Source of the DNA: Planctomycetota bacterium
GTDB taxonomy: Bacteria > Planctomycetota > Planctomycetia > Planctomycetales > Planctomycetaceae
Assembly (NCBI GenBank): GCA_018242525.1
Contig: JAFEBS010000056.1
Span: 127,202-191,201 of the forward strand
Direction: 5' to 3'
DNA length: 64,000 nucleotides
Position numbers and translations under genes: made by a program. The notes beneath the pieces were generated by a model. The model saw only the letters and a list, made by a program, of their open reading frames with translations, searched no databases and was not told the origin of the DNA. Positions 53,677-62,176 of the stretch are shown in pieces. Every line of letters begins with the position of its first letter. Position 1 is the first letter of the stretch.

Positions 53677-55173
53677 ATGGATCCCTTTGTCGAACATCAA
53701 CTCGCCCTGACCCGCCGCGAACTTTTGGGTCGCACGGGATACGGGATCGGAACGGCCGCGCTGGCGGGTTTGCTGAACCGCGATGGTTTCGCAGATGACT
53801 CGAAAAAGACCGGAAAACCAAACGACGGGGCCGCCACACCGCGACGCGTGGGGGGATTGCCGAACGTCCCGCATTTCCCCGCCAAAGCGAAGCGGGTGAT
53901 TTACCTGTTCATGAACGGCGGACCGACCCATGTCGACCTGTTCGACTGGAAGCCGAAACTGCAGGAATTGCACGGCAAACCTCTGCCCGAAGGATACGCC
54001 GACAACAAGCGTTTCAGCACCATGACGGGCAATGCCCAGGGAAAGCTGATGCTGGCACCGGTCGAACCGTTTCAACAGCACGGGGCCAGCGGTGCGTGGG
54101 TCAGTTCCTTCATGCCACACACCGCCAGGATTGTCGATGACCTGTGCTTTGTGAAATCGATGCATACGGATGCCGTTAATCACGCTCCGGCGATTTCGTT
54201 TCTGCTCAGTGGGGCACAACTTCCTGGCCGTCCGACATTGGGGGCGTGGATGAGCTACGGGTTGGGGAGTGAAACGGAAGAACTGCCCGCGTACGTTGCC
54301 CTCACTTCGGTCAGCAAGGGAACCAGTTGCGGCCAGATCTTCTACGAGTTTTACTGGGGTTCGGGCTTCCTGCCGTCGCGCTACCAGGGAGTGAAATTCC
54401 GCGGCGGCAATGAGCCGGTGCTGTATCTGTCGAATCCCGCCGGCATGACGCCTCCCGTTAAACGAGACATGCTGGACGACATCGCGGAACTGAATCGCCA
54501 GAAACTGGGAGTCACCGGTGATCCCGAAATCTCAACCCGCATCGCCCAGTACGAGATGGCGTACCGGATGCAGACCAGCGTTCCTGAACTGGCGGATTTC
54601 GCGAATGAACCGAAAGAAGTTCTGGAAAGCTACGGGCCGCAGGTGCTGGAGCCAGGCAGCTTTGCCCGGAACTGCCTGATGGCCCGTCGATTGATTGAAC
54701 GCGGTTCGCGCTGCGTACAGTTGATGCACGCCGGCTGGGACCAGCACAATTCACTGACCACAGAACTGTACAATCAATGCCGCGACACAGATCAGCCCAG
54801 CGCCGCGCTGGTCCAGGATTTGAAACGCCTGGGTCTGCTGGACGACACATTGGTGATCTGGGGCGGTGAATTCGGACGAACCCCGTTCATCCAGGGCAAA
54901 CTCGACGACCGCCCGCGCTGGGGCCGCGACCACCATCCGTACGCCTTCACTACCTGGATGGCCGGAGGCGGAGTCAAACCCGGAATCACGTTTGGAGCCA
55001 GTGACGACCTGGGGATCAATGCCGTCATCGATCCGGTCCACGTGCATGATTTCCAGGCCACAATCATGCACCTGCTGGGAATTGACCACACCCGCCTGAC
55101 GTATCGATTCCAAGGCCGCGACTTCCGTTTGACCGATGTTCACGGCAACGTGGTTTCTCAAATCCTGGCGTAG
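53677..55173 (+). CDS. DUF1501 family exported protein
   Basis: 498 aa: TRRELLGRTGYGIGTAALAG is the Tat-like N-terminus, followed by YLFMNGGPTHVDLFDWKP, DDTLVIWGGEFGRTPFIQG, TWMAGGGVKPG and IMHLLGIDHTRLTYRFQGR. It begins 5 nt after the PSD1 stop, so the two are co-translated. It is convergent with the SolA-like gene. It is closely similar in layout to the 40036-41481 protein, suggesting paralogous PSD1-DUF1501 pairs. Confidence 0.87.
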   Translation: MDPFVEHQLALTRRELLGRTGYGIGTAALAGLLNRDGFADDSKKTGKPNDGAATPRRVGGLPNVPHFPAKAKRVIYLFMNGGPTHVDLFDWKPKLQELHGKPLPEGYADNKRFSTMTGNAQGKLMLAPVEPFQQHGASGAWVSSFMPHTARIVDDLCFVKSMHTDAVNHAPAISFLLSGAQLPGRPTLGAWMSYGLGSETEELPAYVALTSVSKGTSCGQIFYEFYWGSGFLPSRYQGVKFRGGNEPVLYLSNPAGMTPPVKRDMLDDIAELNRQKLGVTGDPEISTRIAQYEMAYRMQTSVPELADFANEPKEVLESYGPQVLEPGSFARNCLMARRLIERGSRCVQLMHAGWDQHNSLTTELYNQCRDTDQPSAALVQDLKRLGLLDDTLVIWGGEFGRTPFIQGKLDDRPRWGRDHHPYAFTTWMAGGGVKPGITFGASDDLGINAVIDPVHVHDFQATIMHLLGIDHTRLTYRFQGRDFRLTDVHGNVVSQILA

Positions 55174-55187
55174 CGTACAGGATTCGT

Positions 55188-56324
55188 TCACGATCTTCCG
55201 AACCGACCAACACTCAAAAAGCCTATCGGTAACTGCGTCGATCGGTTGCATGCCAAGTCGGCCAATGCTTCACCGATGACCGGTGCGAACTTGAATCCAT
55301 GGCCCGAAAACCCGGCGGCGAGGACGACGTTGGGCCAGTGCGGATGAGTATCCACGATGAAGTGCTGGTCAGGGGTCAGCGTGTACTGGCAGACGGAATG
55401 TTTGGCCAGTGTTGGCGACAATCCCGGCAGATGTCCCTGCAGGAAGCTGCTCAGGCGAGGCAAGTCGAAGTCCTGCAGGGAGCAGTCCACGTGAGTCGGA
55501 TCGTCGACAGGCTGACCTCCGGAATGCTCCGCCATCTTGACCGTTTGGCCATCGATGCTGGGGAAACCGTAAAACGTTCCATCGGGCAACTCGAAGAAGT
55601 ACGTTGGCATCCCCTGGTCAGCACTATAGGGCCCCTGACGAATGGGGAACCAGCCAACGAATTTCCGCAGGACTTTGAGTGGCAAACCCAAATCGTGCAG
55701 GCAACCGCTGGCCCAGGGACCGCCGGTGACCACCAGGTTGCCAGCGGTGTATTCGCCCAGATCGGTCCGGACGGAGACGGAATTACCGGTTGATGTCCAG
55801 CTCAAGACGCGTTCGTTTGCCTGAATCGTCGCTCCATGTGCGATGGCCTGATCGAGATGGGCCTGGACGCAGGCTTCCACGCGCAGCATTCCCGCCAGGG
55901 GCTCGAACACGACCGTGTGCTCGTCCGGAAACGCAAATGCGGGCCAACGACTATTGGCGGCGGACGCGGTCAGTTCTTCCACCTCCAAGTGGTGCAACCT
56001 GGCCGACGTTTTCGCTCCGACAATTGTTTCACCGTCAGGTCGGCCCGACATCACCAGGCCGACTTGATCGAACAGTGCGCGATCGGTGGCCTGCTCCAAT
56101 TGCGCCCACAACTCATAAGTCCGCAGCAGCAGCGGAACGTAGTCGGAGTGCTCGAAGTAGGCCTGCCGGATGATCCGTGTTTCGCCATGGGAACTGCCCC
56201 GGTCGTGGACCAGGTCGAATTGTTCCAACCCCAGCACACGGGCTCCGCGCCCGGCCAATTGCTGGCACGCCGCCGATCCCATGCCGCCCACGCCGAGGAC
56301 AATCACGTCGTAACTGGATGTCAT
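55188..56324 (-). CDS. N-methyl-L-tryptophan/sarcosine oxidase-like flavoenzyme (SolA-like)
   Basis: The 378-aa protein opens with VIVLGVGGMGSAACQQLAGR, a Rossmann FAD-binding motif. The C-terminal FSGHGFKFAPVIGEAL is the conserved covalent-flavin-type tail of the monomeric sarcosine oxidase family, though the cysteine expected for the covalent link is not obvious here. It would oxidatively demethylate an N-methyl amino acid, giving formaldehyde and H2O2. The start ATG overlaps the stop of the phosphohexomutase gene (ATGA, 56321-56324), so the genes are translationally coupled although the functions are unrelated. Confidence 0.75.
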   Translation of the reverse strand: MTSSYDVIVLGVGGMGSAACQQLAGRGARVLGLEQFDLVHDRGSSHGETRIIRQAYFEHSDYVPLLLRTYELWAQLEQATDRALFDQVGLVMSGRPDGETIVGAKTSARLHHLEVEELTASAANSRWPAFAFPDEHTVVFEPLAGMLRVEACVQAHLDQAIAHGATIQANERVLSWTSTGNSVSVRTDLGEYTAGNLVVTGGPWASGCLHDLGLPLKVLRKFVGWFPIRQGPYSADQGMPTYFFELPDGTFYGFPSIDGQTVKMAEHSGGQPVDDPTHVDCSLQDFDLPRLSSFLQGHLPGLSPTLAKHSVCQYTLTPDQHFIVDTHPHWPNVVLAAGFSGHGFKFAPVIGEALADLACNRSTQLPIGFLSVGRFGRS

Positions 56325-58228
56325 GTCGCGGGTACCTCATCCATCCATTGCTGCAGTCCCTGCTGAACTTCAGCCAGACATGCAGCCGCGCGGCGCTTCG
56401 CTTCGTCGATCAATGGCTGGACGGTCGTATTGATGAAGTAATAAAACTTGATCTTCGGTTCGGTCCCCGACGGGCGCATGGCAACGGTCACTTTGCAGTC
56501 CCGGCATTGACCATTGAAGATCAGCAGGTTGCCGGACGGAGCGGGCAGTTGCTCGACCACTCGATTCGACGGGAGCGAACGGACTTCATGCTGACTGTAA
56601 TCGCGGACCGACGCCCAGACGCAGCCTGCCACGGCCGCGGGTGGCTGCTTACGAAAGGCGGCCATGATCCGCCGGATCTGAGCCTGCCCCGTCGGGCCGG
56701 GACACATGGTCGAAACGGTCTCTTCCAGGTAATAGCCGTGGCGGGAATACAGGTCTTCCAATTGGTCGAGCAACGTTTTTCCCTGCCGCTTCAGTTCCGC
56801 CGCCAACTCGAGGACAAACAGTGCTCCGACGGCGGCATCCTTGTCCCGGCAGTAATCTCCCGCCATGAAGCCAATCGATTCCTCCGCCGCGAATACAAAA
56901 TGATCGGCGCGCCGGGCATCGATTTCGCCAGCAATATGCTTGAAGCCGACCAGCACATCCCGGATCACCTGCACTCCGTACTCGTACCCGATCGCAGCGA
57001 TCAGGGGTGTCGTGACCAGGGTTTCAATGATGTAATGGTCGGGGGAGATCGTCCCGGCGGCCTGGCGACGACGCAGGACGTGGTCCGTCAATAATGCTCC
57101 CAACTGGTTACCTGTCAGGCAGACAAATTCGGGGAGTTCGGCTGGATCTGAAGACCCGCTCTGCGTGACGGCGGGGTCGGGAGACCCGCGCCGAACGGGC
57201 GGAGACCCGCGCCGAACGGGGGTGTTGGCACAAACGGCCACGGCCATTCGATCGGCATCCGGATCGGACGCCAGGACCAGGTCGACTCCCATTCGCGTTG
57301 CCTCAGCGATCGCCGGGCCAAACACGGCGAAACGTTCTGGATTCGGCAAATGGTCTGGGACATTCGGAAAGTCACCATCCTGCGAGCGCTGGGGTTCATA
57401 AATCGAAACTCCCTGAAAACCCGCCTGCTGAACGACTCGAAAGACGCTCGTCTCACCGACGCCATGCAGCGGCGTGAAGAGCGCCGTGATGTCGCGGTCG
57501 GGACTCAGGCCGAGTTGGCAGACGGCGGACACGTACGCTTCGTCGACGGCCTTTCCGATGGAGGCGATCCGGCCGTCGGCCAGCGCTTCGTCGAAATTCA
57601 CGGTCGGAATGTCGGTGGCGGCGTCAACGCAGGCAATGATTCCGGCATCGTGCGGTGGCAGGATTTGTCCCCCGGTCGACCAGTACGCTTTGAAGCCATT
57701 GTCGCTGGGGGGATTGTGCGAGGCGGAAATCATCACGCCGGTGTCGCAGTGCAAATGGCGGACGGCAAATGACAGTTCCGGGGTCGATCGGGCCTGCGGA
57801 AAGAATTCCACGTGGAATCCGTGGGCGGCCAGGACACAGGCGGTGAGTTTCGCGAATTCGAGCGACCTGTGCCGGGAATCGAAGGCAATGACCGCCCGCG
57901 GACCGGTTCTGGTCGCCGCTTTGGGCGCGTCCGAACGGCATCGCAAGACGTACACCGCCAGACCGTGTGCGGACTCGGCGATCGTTCGCTCATTGATCGT
58001 GGCCGAGCCGAATTCGCTCATCGGGCCGCGGCGACCGCCGGTCCCAAACGGGATCCGTTCCCAGAACAGACGGTTCAGCTCTGCAAAGTTGCCGCTGCTG
58101 ACCAGTTGCAGCAGGGGCGGCTGATACTTCTGGTATTGGGGTTCACTGAGCCACCTCTGCACGTTCTGGCCCGCTTCGATTGTGAGCTGTCCGGCGGCGA
58201 CCGCTTTCTGCACAGCCTCGATTCCCAT
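56321..58228 (-). CDS. Phosphohexomutase (phosphoglucomutase/phosphomannomutase family)
   Basis: It interconverts hexose 1- and 6-phosphates. Motifs: active serine block SASHNPPSDNGFKAY, metal loop ASDPDADRMAVAV, sugar loop AAEESIGFMAGDY and phosphate loop MRPSGTEPKIKFY. The ATG at 58228 follows AGGAGCAGGAAG; the open frame runs from 58468. Length 635 aa, longer than standard AlgC-type enzymes. A repeat-derived 7-residue duplication (RRGSPPV) lies after the metal loop. Divergent from a mannose-1-phosphate guanylyltransferase gene, so phosphomannomutase activity feeding GDP-mannose is plausible. Confidence 0.88.
   Translation of the reverse strand: MGIEAVQKAVAAGQLTIEAGQNVQRWLSEPQYQKYQPPLLQLVSSGNFAELNRLFWERIPFGTGGRRGPMSEFGSATINERTIAESAHGLAVYVLRCRSDAPKAATRTGPRAVIAFDSRHRSLEFAKLTACVLAAHGFHVEFFPQARSTPELSFAVRHLHCDTGVMISASHNPPSDNGFKAYWSTGGQILPPHDAGIIACVDAATDIPTVNFDEALADGRIASIGKAVDEAYVSAVCQLGLSPDRDITALFTPLHGVGETSVFRVVQQAGFQGVSIYEPQRSQDGDFPNVPDHLPNPERFAVFGPAIAEATRMGVDLVLASDPDADRMAVAVCANTPVRRGSPPVRRGSPDPAVTQSGSSDPAELPEFVCLTGNQLGALLTDHVLRRRQAAGTISPDHYIIETLVTTPLIAAIGYEYGVQVIRDVLVGFKHIAGEIDARRADHFVFAAEESIGFMAGDYCRDKDAAVGALFVLELAAELKRQGKTLLDQLEDLYSRHGYYLEETVSTMCPGPTGQAQIRRIMAAFRKQPPAAVAGCVWASVRDYSQHEVRSLPSNRVVEQLPAPSGNLLIFNGQCRDCKVTVAMRPSGTEPKIKFYYFINTTVQPLIDEAKRRAAACLAEVQQGLQQWMDEVPAT
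57181..57220. repeat. 21-bp tandem repeat inserted in the phosphohexomutase gene
   Basis: GAGACCCGCGCCGAACGGG occurs at 57181-57199 and 57202-57220, 21 bp apart and therefore in frame. A nearby GCGGGGTCGGGAGACCCGC is palindromic. It looks like an intragenic copy of a dispersed repeat and adds about 20-25 residues after the metal-binding loop. Confidence 0.7.
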
Positions 58229-58402
58229 GTACACTTCCTGCTCCTGTGAATTGACACCATCGACGGTCAACCCCCATGATTCGGGTCGCTGCCATCGGTT
58301 TGCGGTTGGGATGGATCGTAACATGGTCGGTCCCCGCTCTTCGAGCGTCCGACAGGCAACTCTGTTGGAATGACGTTGGATTTCTGAAAGGACCCGGGTT
58401 CG

Positions 58403-59479
58403 ATGCGACATGTCGTGATTATGGCGGGGGGAAGTGGAACTCGATTCTGGCCTGAAAGTCGGCGGCAATTACCGAAGCAGTTTTTGAAATTTGCGGGAGA
58501 TCAAACGCTGATTCAACAGGCGGCGTCACGTTGCTGCCCGGCAATTTCCGCGGAACAGACCTGGATCGTCACGAACGCGAATCATGCTGCCGAGACCACT
58601 CGTCAGTTGCCCCAGGTCCCCAAGCATCAGATTCTGCTGGAGCCCTGCGGACGCAATACGGCCCCCTGTATCGGACTGGCGGCCATTCAACTTCTGGCAA
58701 TCGACCCCGAAGCGGTGATGCTGGTCACGCCGGCGGATCACGTCATCAATCCGACCGCGATGTTTCAGCAGGCGGTGAATCAGGCCATGGAACTGGTCGC
58801 ACGTGAACCTGGCGCGCTGGTACTGTTCGGTGTCGAACCGACATACCCCGCCACCGGGTTTGGCTATATCCACCGCGGAGAACAGTTGGCAGACACGTCC
58901 TGGCCCACGTTTCAAGTAAAAAGCTTCCAGGAAAAACCGAATCAACTGACGGCGGCCCGCTACAGTGCCTCGGGCGAGTACTACTGGAACTGCGGGATCT
59001 TCGTCTGGCGTGCCCAGACCATCCTGGATGCCCTGTCCAAGTATGCTCCGGAAATCTTCGAGCGACTGCAGCGGCTGCGCGCCGCGATCGGCACTCCCGG
59101 CTGGTCGCAGGCCCTGGAAACCGAGTTTCCGGCGATGCCATCAATCTCGATCGACTACGCCGTCCTGGAACACGCCGCCAGTGTCTATGTGCTGGAGGCG
59201 CCGTTCGACTGGGACGACGTTGGAAGCTGGCACGCCATGGCCCGGCTGAATCCAGCCGACCGCGATGGCAACACCCTGGATGGCATGGTTTGCCCGGTGG
59301 AATCCTCGGGTTGTATTGTCCGCACTTCGGCGGATCATCTGGTCGCCATGATTGGTGTAAAGGACCTGATCATTGTTCACACTCCCACGGCGACGCTGGT
59401 GGCGGACAAACGCGATGAAGGTTCGATCAAACAGCTGATCGCGGAACTGGAACGGCGCAACCTGCAGAGTTACCTGTAG
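58403..59479 (+). CDS. manC: Mannose-1-phosphate guanylyltransferase
   Basis: It makes GDP-mannose from mannose 1-phosphate and GTP. The N-terminal signature GGSGTRFWPESRRQLPKQF is the nucleotidyltransferase motif. Further blocks are LEPCGRNTAPCIGLAA, VTPADHVI, VKSFQEKPN, WNCGIFVWRA and FDWDDVGSWHAM. At 358 aa it is the monofunctional enzyme without an isomerase domain. The ATG at 58403 is 174 nt from the divergent phosphohexomutase start, which supplies its substrate. GDP-mannose would feed polysaccharide or glycoprotein synthesis. Confidence 0.9.
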   Translation: MRHVVIMAGGSGTRFWPESRRQLPKQFLKFAGDQTLIQQAASRCCPAISAEQTWIVTNANHAAETTRQLPQVPKHQILLEPCGRNTAPCIGLAAIQLLAIDPEAVMLVTPADHVINPTAMFQQAVNQAMELVAREPGALVLFGVEPTYPATGFGYIHRGEQLADTSWPTFQVKSFQEKPNQLTAARYSASGEYYWNCGIFVWRAQTILDALSKYAPEIFERLQRLRAAIGTPGWSQALETEFPAMPSISIDYAVLEHAASVYVLEAPFDWDDVGSWHAMARLNPADRDGNTLDGMVCPVESSGCIVRTSADHLVAMIGVKDLIIVHTPTATLVADKRDEGSIKQLIAELERRNLQSYL

Positions 59480-59541
59480 CAATGATTGTTGACGGAGTGT
59501 CGTAGCGAAAAGAATGCGTGCCGTCTTTGCAGGAGTGACCC

Positions 59542-61281
59542 ATGTCCACCGAAACGGCGACTGAGACCGAGCGACCGACGATCATTCGTCACGGGGTGAT
59601 GTGGGCCACGACCGTGATGGCGCTGCTGCTGTATCTGGATCGCTTCGCGGTGGGGATCGCGTCCGAATACATTCGCGAAGATCTGCGGATGACGCAGGCT
59701 CAGATGGGTTGGTTTCTGAGCGCCTTCTTCTGGTCGTACGCCCTGGCCCAGGTTCCGGCGGGCTGGTTTGCCGATCGCTTCGGCGCGCGGCGGATGCTGT
59801 CGCTTTATATCCTGGCCTGGTCCGTCTTCACGGGACTGATGGGGGTTGTCCATGCGGTTTCAATGATTCTGATCTTACGACTGCTGTGCGGCGTGTCCCA
59901 AGCCGGGGCGTATCCCACCGCCGGTGGATTGCTGCGCGTCTGGTTCCCGATTTCGCGTCGTGGCTTCGCCAGTTCCATCGTGGCACTGGGCGGTCGCGCG
60001 GGGGGCGTGCTGGCCCCCATCCTGACCGCATGGCTGATTGTCCTGTTCAGCCAAAGCTCAGATCCCGGTCAATTCGGTCTGTCGGAAATCACCAGTGACA
60101 AGAACTTTCTGGAGAGCTTCCAATCCAGACAGTCCGGACCAAAACAACGAGTTGTGGAGCGCCTGAAGTCACGACTGCCCGAATCTGTGGTATCATCGCT
60201 GGCGGGTCTGATTGCTCCGTTATCGCCAACGTCGCCGTTGATTCTGGAAATCAGTGCACTGATCCACCAGCCGGATCTGTTTGATCAGGTTGATCTGACC
60301 GGCTTGAAACTGCCTTCAGAGGCGGAGGATTTGCGACAGCAGCGCAAGTTGCGCATTTCGCTGTCCGACGCAGAAGCAGTCCGGATGAATCGATTCATTC
60401 TCGAAGCCGCGATGCCCAACTCGGTTAAGAAGTTTCGTGGCGTCGGGTGGCGTCCGACGATGATTCTCTACGGGGTGCTGGGGATTATCGTGGCCGTCGG
60501 ATTTTACGCAGTGTCTCGAGACCTGCCCCGGTACCATCCGTGGTGCAATTCCGCCGAACGCGCACTGATCAATGACCCGGCCACTCAAGCCGCCTCGGCG
60601 GCGGAATCGGACGCGCCGTTTCCGTGGCTGGCCCTGTTGACCAACGTGGGACTGTGGGGCAACAGCCTGATGCAGGCGTTCACGAACATCGGCTGGGTGT
60701 TCGTTGTGACCTGGCTGCCGCGCTATCTGGACAAAGTCCATGGGGTGCCCCTCAGCGGACAGGCCTACATGACCGCCATCCCGACCGCCGCCGGGATTGT
60801 CGGGATGTACCTGGGGGGTTGGTGGACAGACAAGGCGACGCTATATGCCGGTCGCAAATGGGGACGGATGCTGCCGGTGATGATCACGCGTTTCACGGCG
60901 GGGCTGGGATATGCCATCTGCCTGGTGCTCAGTTTGAGCTTCACTCCGAATCCCGCTCAGACCTGGCTGCCGTGGGCGTATGTCGGTGCCCTGTGCCTGA
61001 TGGCGTTCTCGGTCGACATGGGGAATCCTGCCGTCTGGGGCTACGCTCAGGATGTGGGCGGCAAGTACACCGGTTCGGCATTGGGCTGGGCGAACATGTG
61101 GGGGAACCTGGGTGCGGCCGCCGCTCCGCCGCTGATTTACAACCAGATCCTCGGGGAAACACCAACCGCGGGACAATGGACGATGATGTTTGGGGTCTGC
61201 CTGCTGGCGTTCGTACTGTCCGGCCTGTGCGCACTGGTCATGGATTCGACCAAACCGCTCGTTCGTCCCGACGCGATGTGA
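59542..61281 (+). CDS. MFS transporter (anion:cation symporter-like)
   Basis: The 579-aa protein has twelve hydrophobic helices. The first reads WATTVMALLLYLDRFAVGIAS and contains the LDRFAVG variant of the ACS family start; AGWFADRFGARRML is the loop 2-3 signature. A ~130-residue hydrophilic insert sits between helices 6 and 7 (about 180-300), longer than usual. The ATG has GGAGTG upstream. Likely substrate is a sugar acid or other organic anion by family knowledge, but cannot be determined. It follows the manC gene by 62 nt. Confidence 0.85.
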   Translation: MSTETATETERPTIIRHGVMWATTVMALLLYLDRFAVGIASEYIREDLRMTQAQMGWFLSAFFWSYALAQVPAGWFADRFGARRMLSLYILAWSVFTGLMGVVHAVSMILILRLLCGVSQAGAYPTAGGLLRVWFPISRRGFASSIVALGGRAGGVLAPILTAWLIVLFSQSSDPGQFGLSEITSDKNFLESFQSRQSGPKQRVVERLKSRLPESVVSSLAGLIAPLSPTSPLILEISALIHQPDLFDQVDLTGLKLPSEAEDLRQQRKLRISLSDAEAVRMNRFILEAAMPNSVKKFRGVGWRPTMILYGVLGIIVAVGFYAVSRDLPRYHPWCNSAERALINDPATQAASAAESDAPFPWLALLTNVGLWGNSLMQAFTNIGWVFVVTWLPRYLDKVHGVPLSGQAYMTAIPTAAGIVGMYLGGWWTDKATLYAGRKWGRMLPVMITRFTAGLGYAICLVLSLSFTPNPAQTWLPWAYVGALCLMAFSVDMGNPAVWGYAQDVGGKYTGSALGWANMWGNLGAAAAPPLIYNQILGETPTAGQWTMMFGVCLLAFVLSGLCALVMDSTKPLVRPDAM

Positions 61282-61297
61282 TGCCGGCGAAAACAAA

Positions 61298-61320
61298 CGG
61301 CCCGCCAAAGGGGCGGGCCG
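61298..61320. terminator. Hairpin terminator candidate after the MFS gene
   Basis: CGGCCCGCC (61298-61306) and GGCGGGCCG (61312-61320) form a perfect 9-bp stem. No U-run follows on the plus strand, while T-rich sequence follows on the minus strand, so orientation is unclear. Confidence 0.5.
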
Positions 61321-62176
61321 GGTCAATCAATAGTTCACACGAATCTACGGCGGCGGACCAATCAAGAACCGCTGCCATCGCTGCCATCCTGGACGCCAGA
61401 ATTCCACACACCATCGCGGAGCCATTGAATTCTCCTTTCCGGCTCGAAAGCCTTCGGCGGGGACGGGACACGAATCAACACGCAAACTGGGCCAATTTCA
61501 TCCTGCGACGAACAGGTCACGCTTCCGACGGCTCGTCCGCGATTGAGGGCGGTCAGTCCCCCAATCGATGACGACCTCCGGCATTACCCTGCACTCGACA
61601 CGCGCCACCCGCAGTTGCGGTTGAATGGGGCCGACCACCCCATGCTGCGCGAGGGAACCTCCTTGAACGCCATGAGCGTTTCATTCCTGAGGAGAGGCTG
61701 CAAAGCGATGACTCACACTCTCATTGTGCGCCCTGGATCACGAAGCGCCGGGGAGAACTGTGATACCCCGACAGATTCCGATGGATTGAGGAGAACTGCC
61801 TGCCGAGATCGCGAAATCCGCGCAGGTTTAACACGCGCAGGTCCACGCGAAGAAGAATCTTCGCCAGTGTTAACGGAATCATGGAAATGGAGTTGAGTGC
61901 GAAACTGCACCGTGGATGGATAGTCCGCACCCGAGAGTGGATATTGGGTGCGGGATGGGATAAGTTTCGGCATTGGTCGGGCGTTCGGCAGGATCCGGGG
62001 AGGATCCGCAGTCTCGCGGCCGATGGCACTTGATTTCGTGATGCAATCCGAGGGTGAGCGAGGGAGTCCTCGGGAAAAGCCGCTGATTTCCCTGTCGCTG
62101 ACGCTTTGGGTTCGCAAAGTCAGTGACAATGGACTCACGGCGACTGGTAGTACTTCAGCACGCATTGGCAATCAAC
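61321..62176. other. Long intergenic region before dnaX
   Basis: About 850 bp. The open frames here (for example 61543-61896) have no ribosome-binding site or recognisable motif. A search by eye for an SRP RNA, which often precedes dnaX, found nothing. A hairpin GCGAAGA/TCTTCGC lies near 61847-61865. The dnaX promoter must be in here. Confidence 0.5.

Noticed and set aside
61543..61896. 117-codon open frame before dnaX
   Set aside because: No ribosome-binding site, no recognisable domain, atypical composition.
61900..62176. SRP RNA upstream of dnaX
   Set aside because: This position often holds ffs, but the conserved GGAAG...AGCA apical motif is not found.
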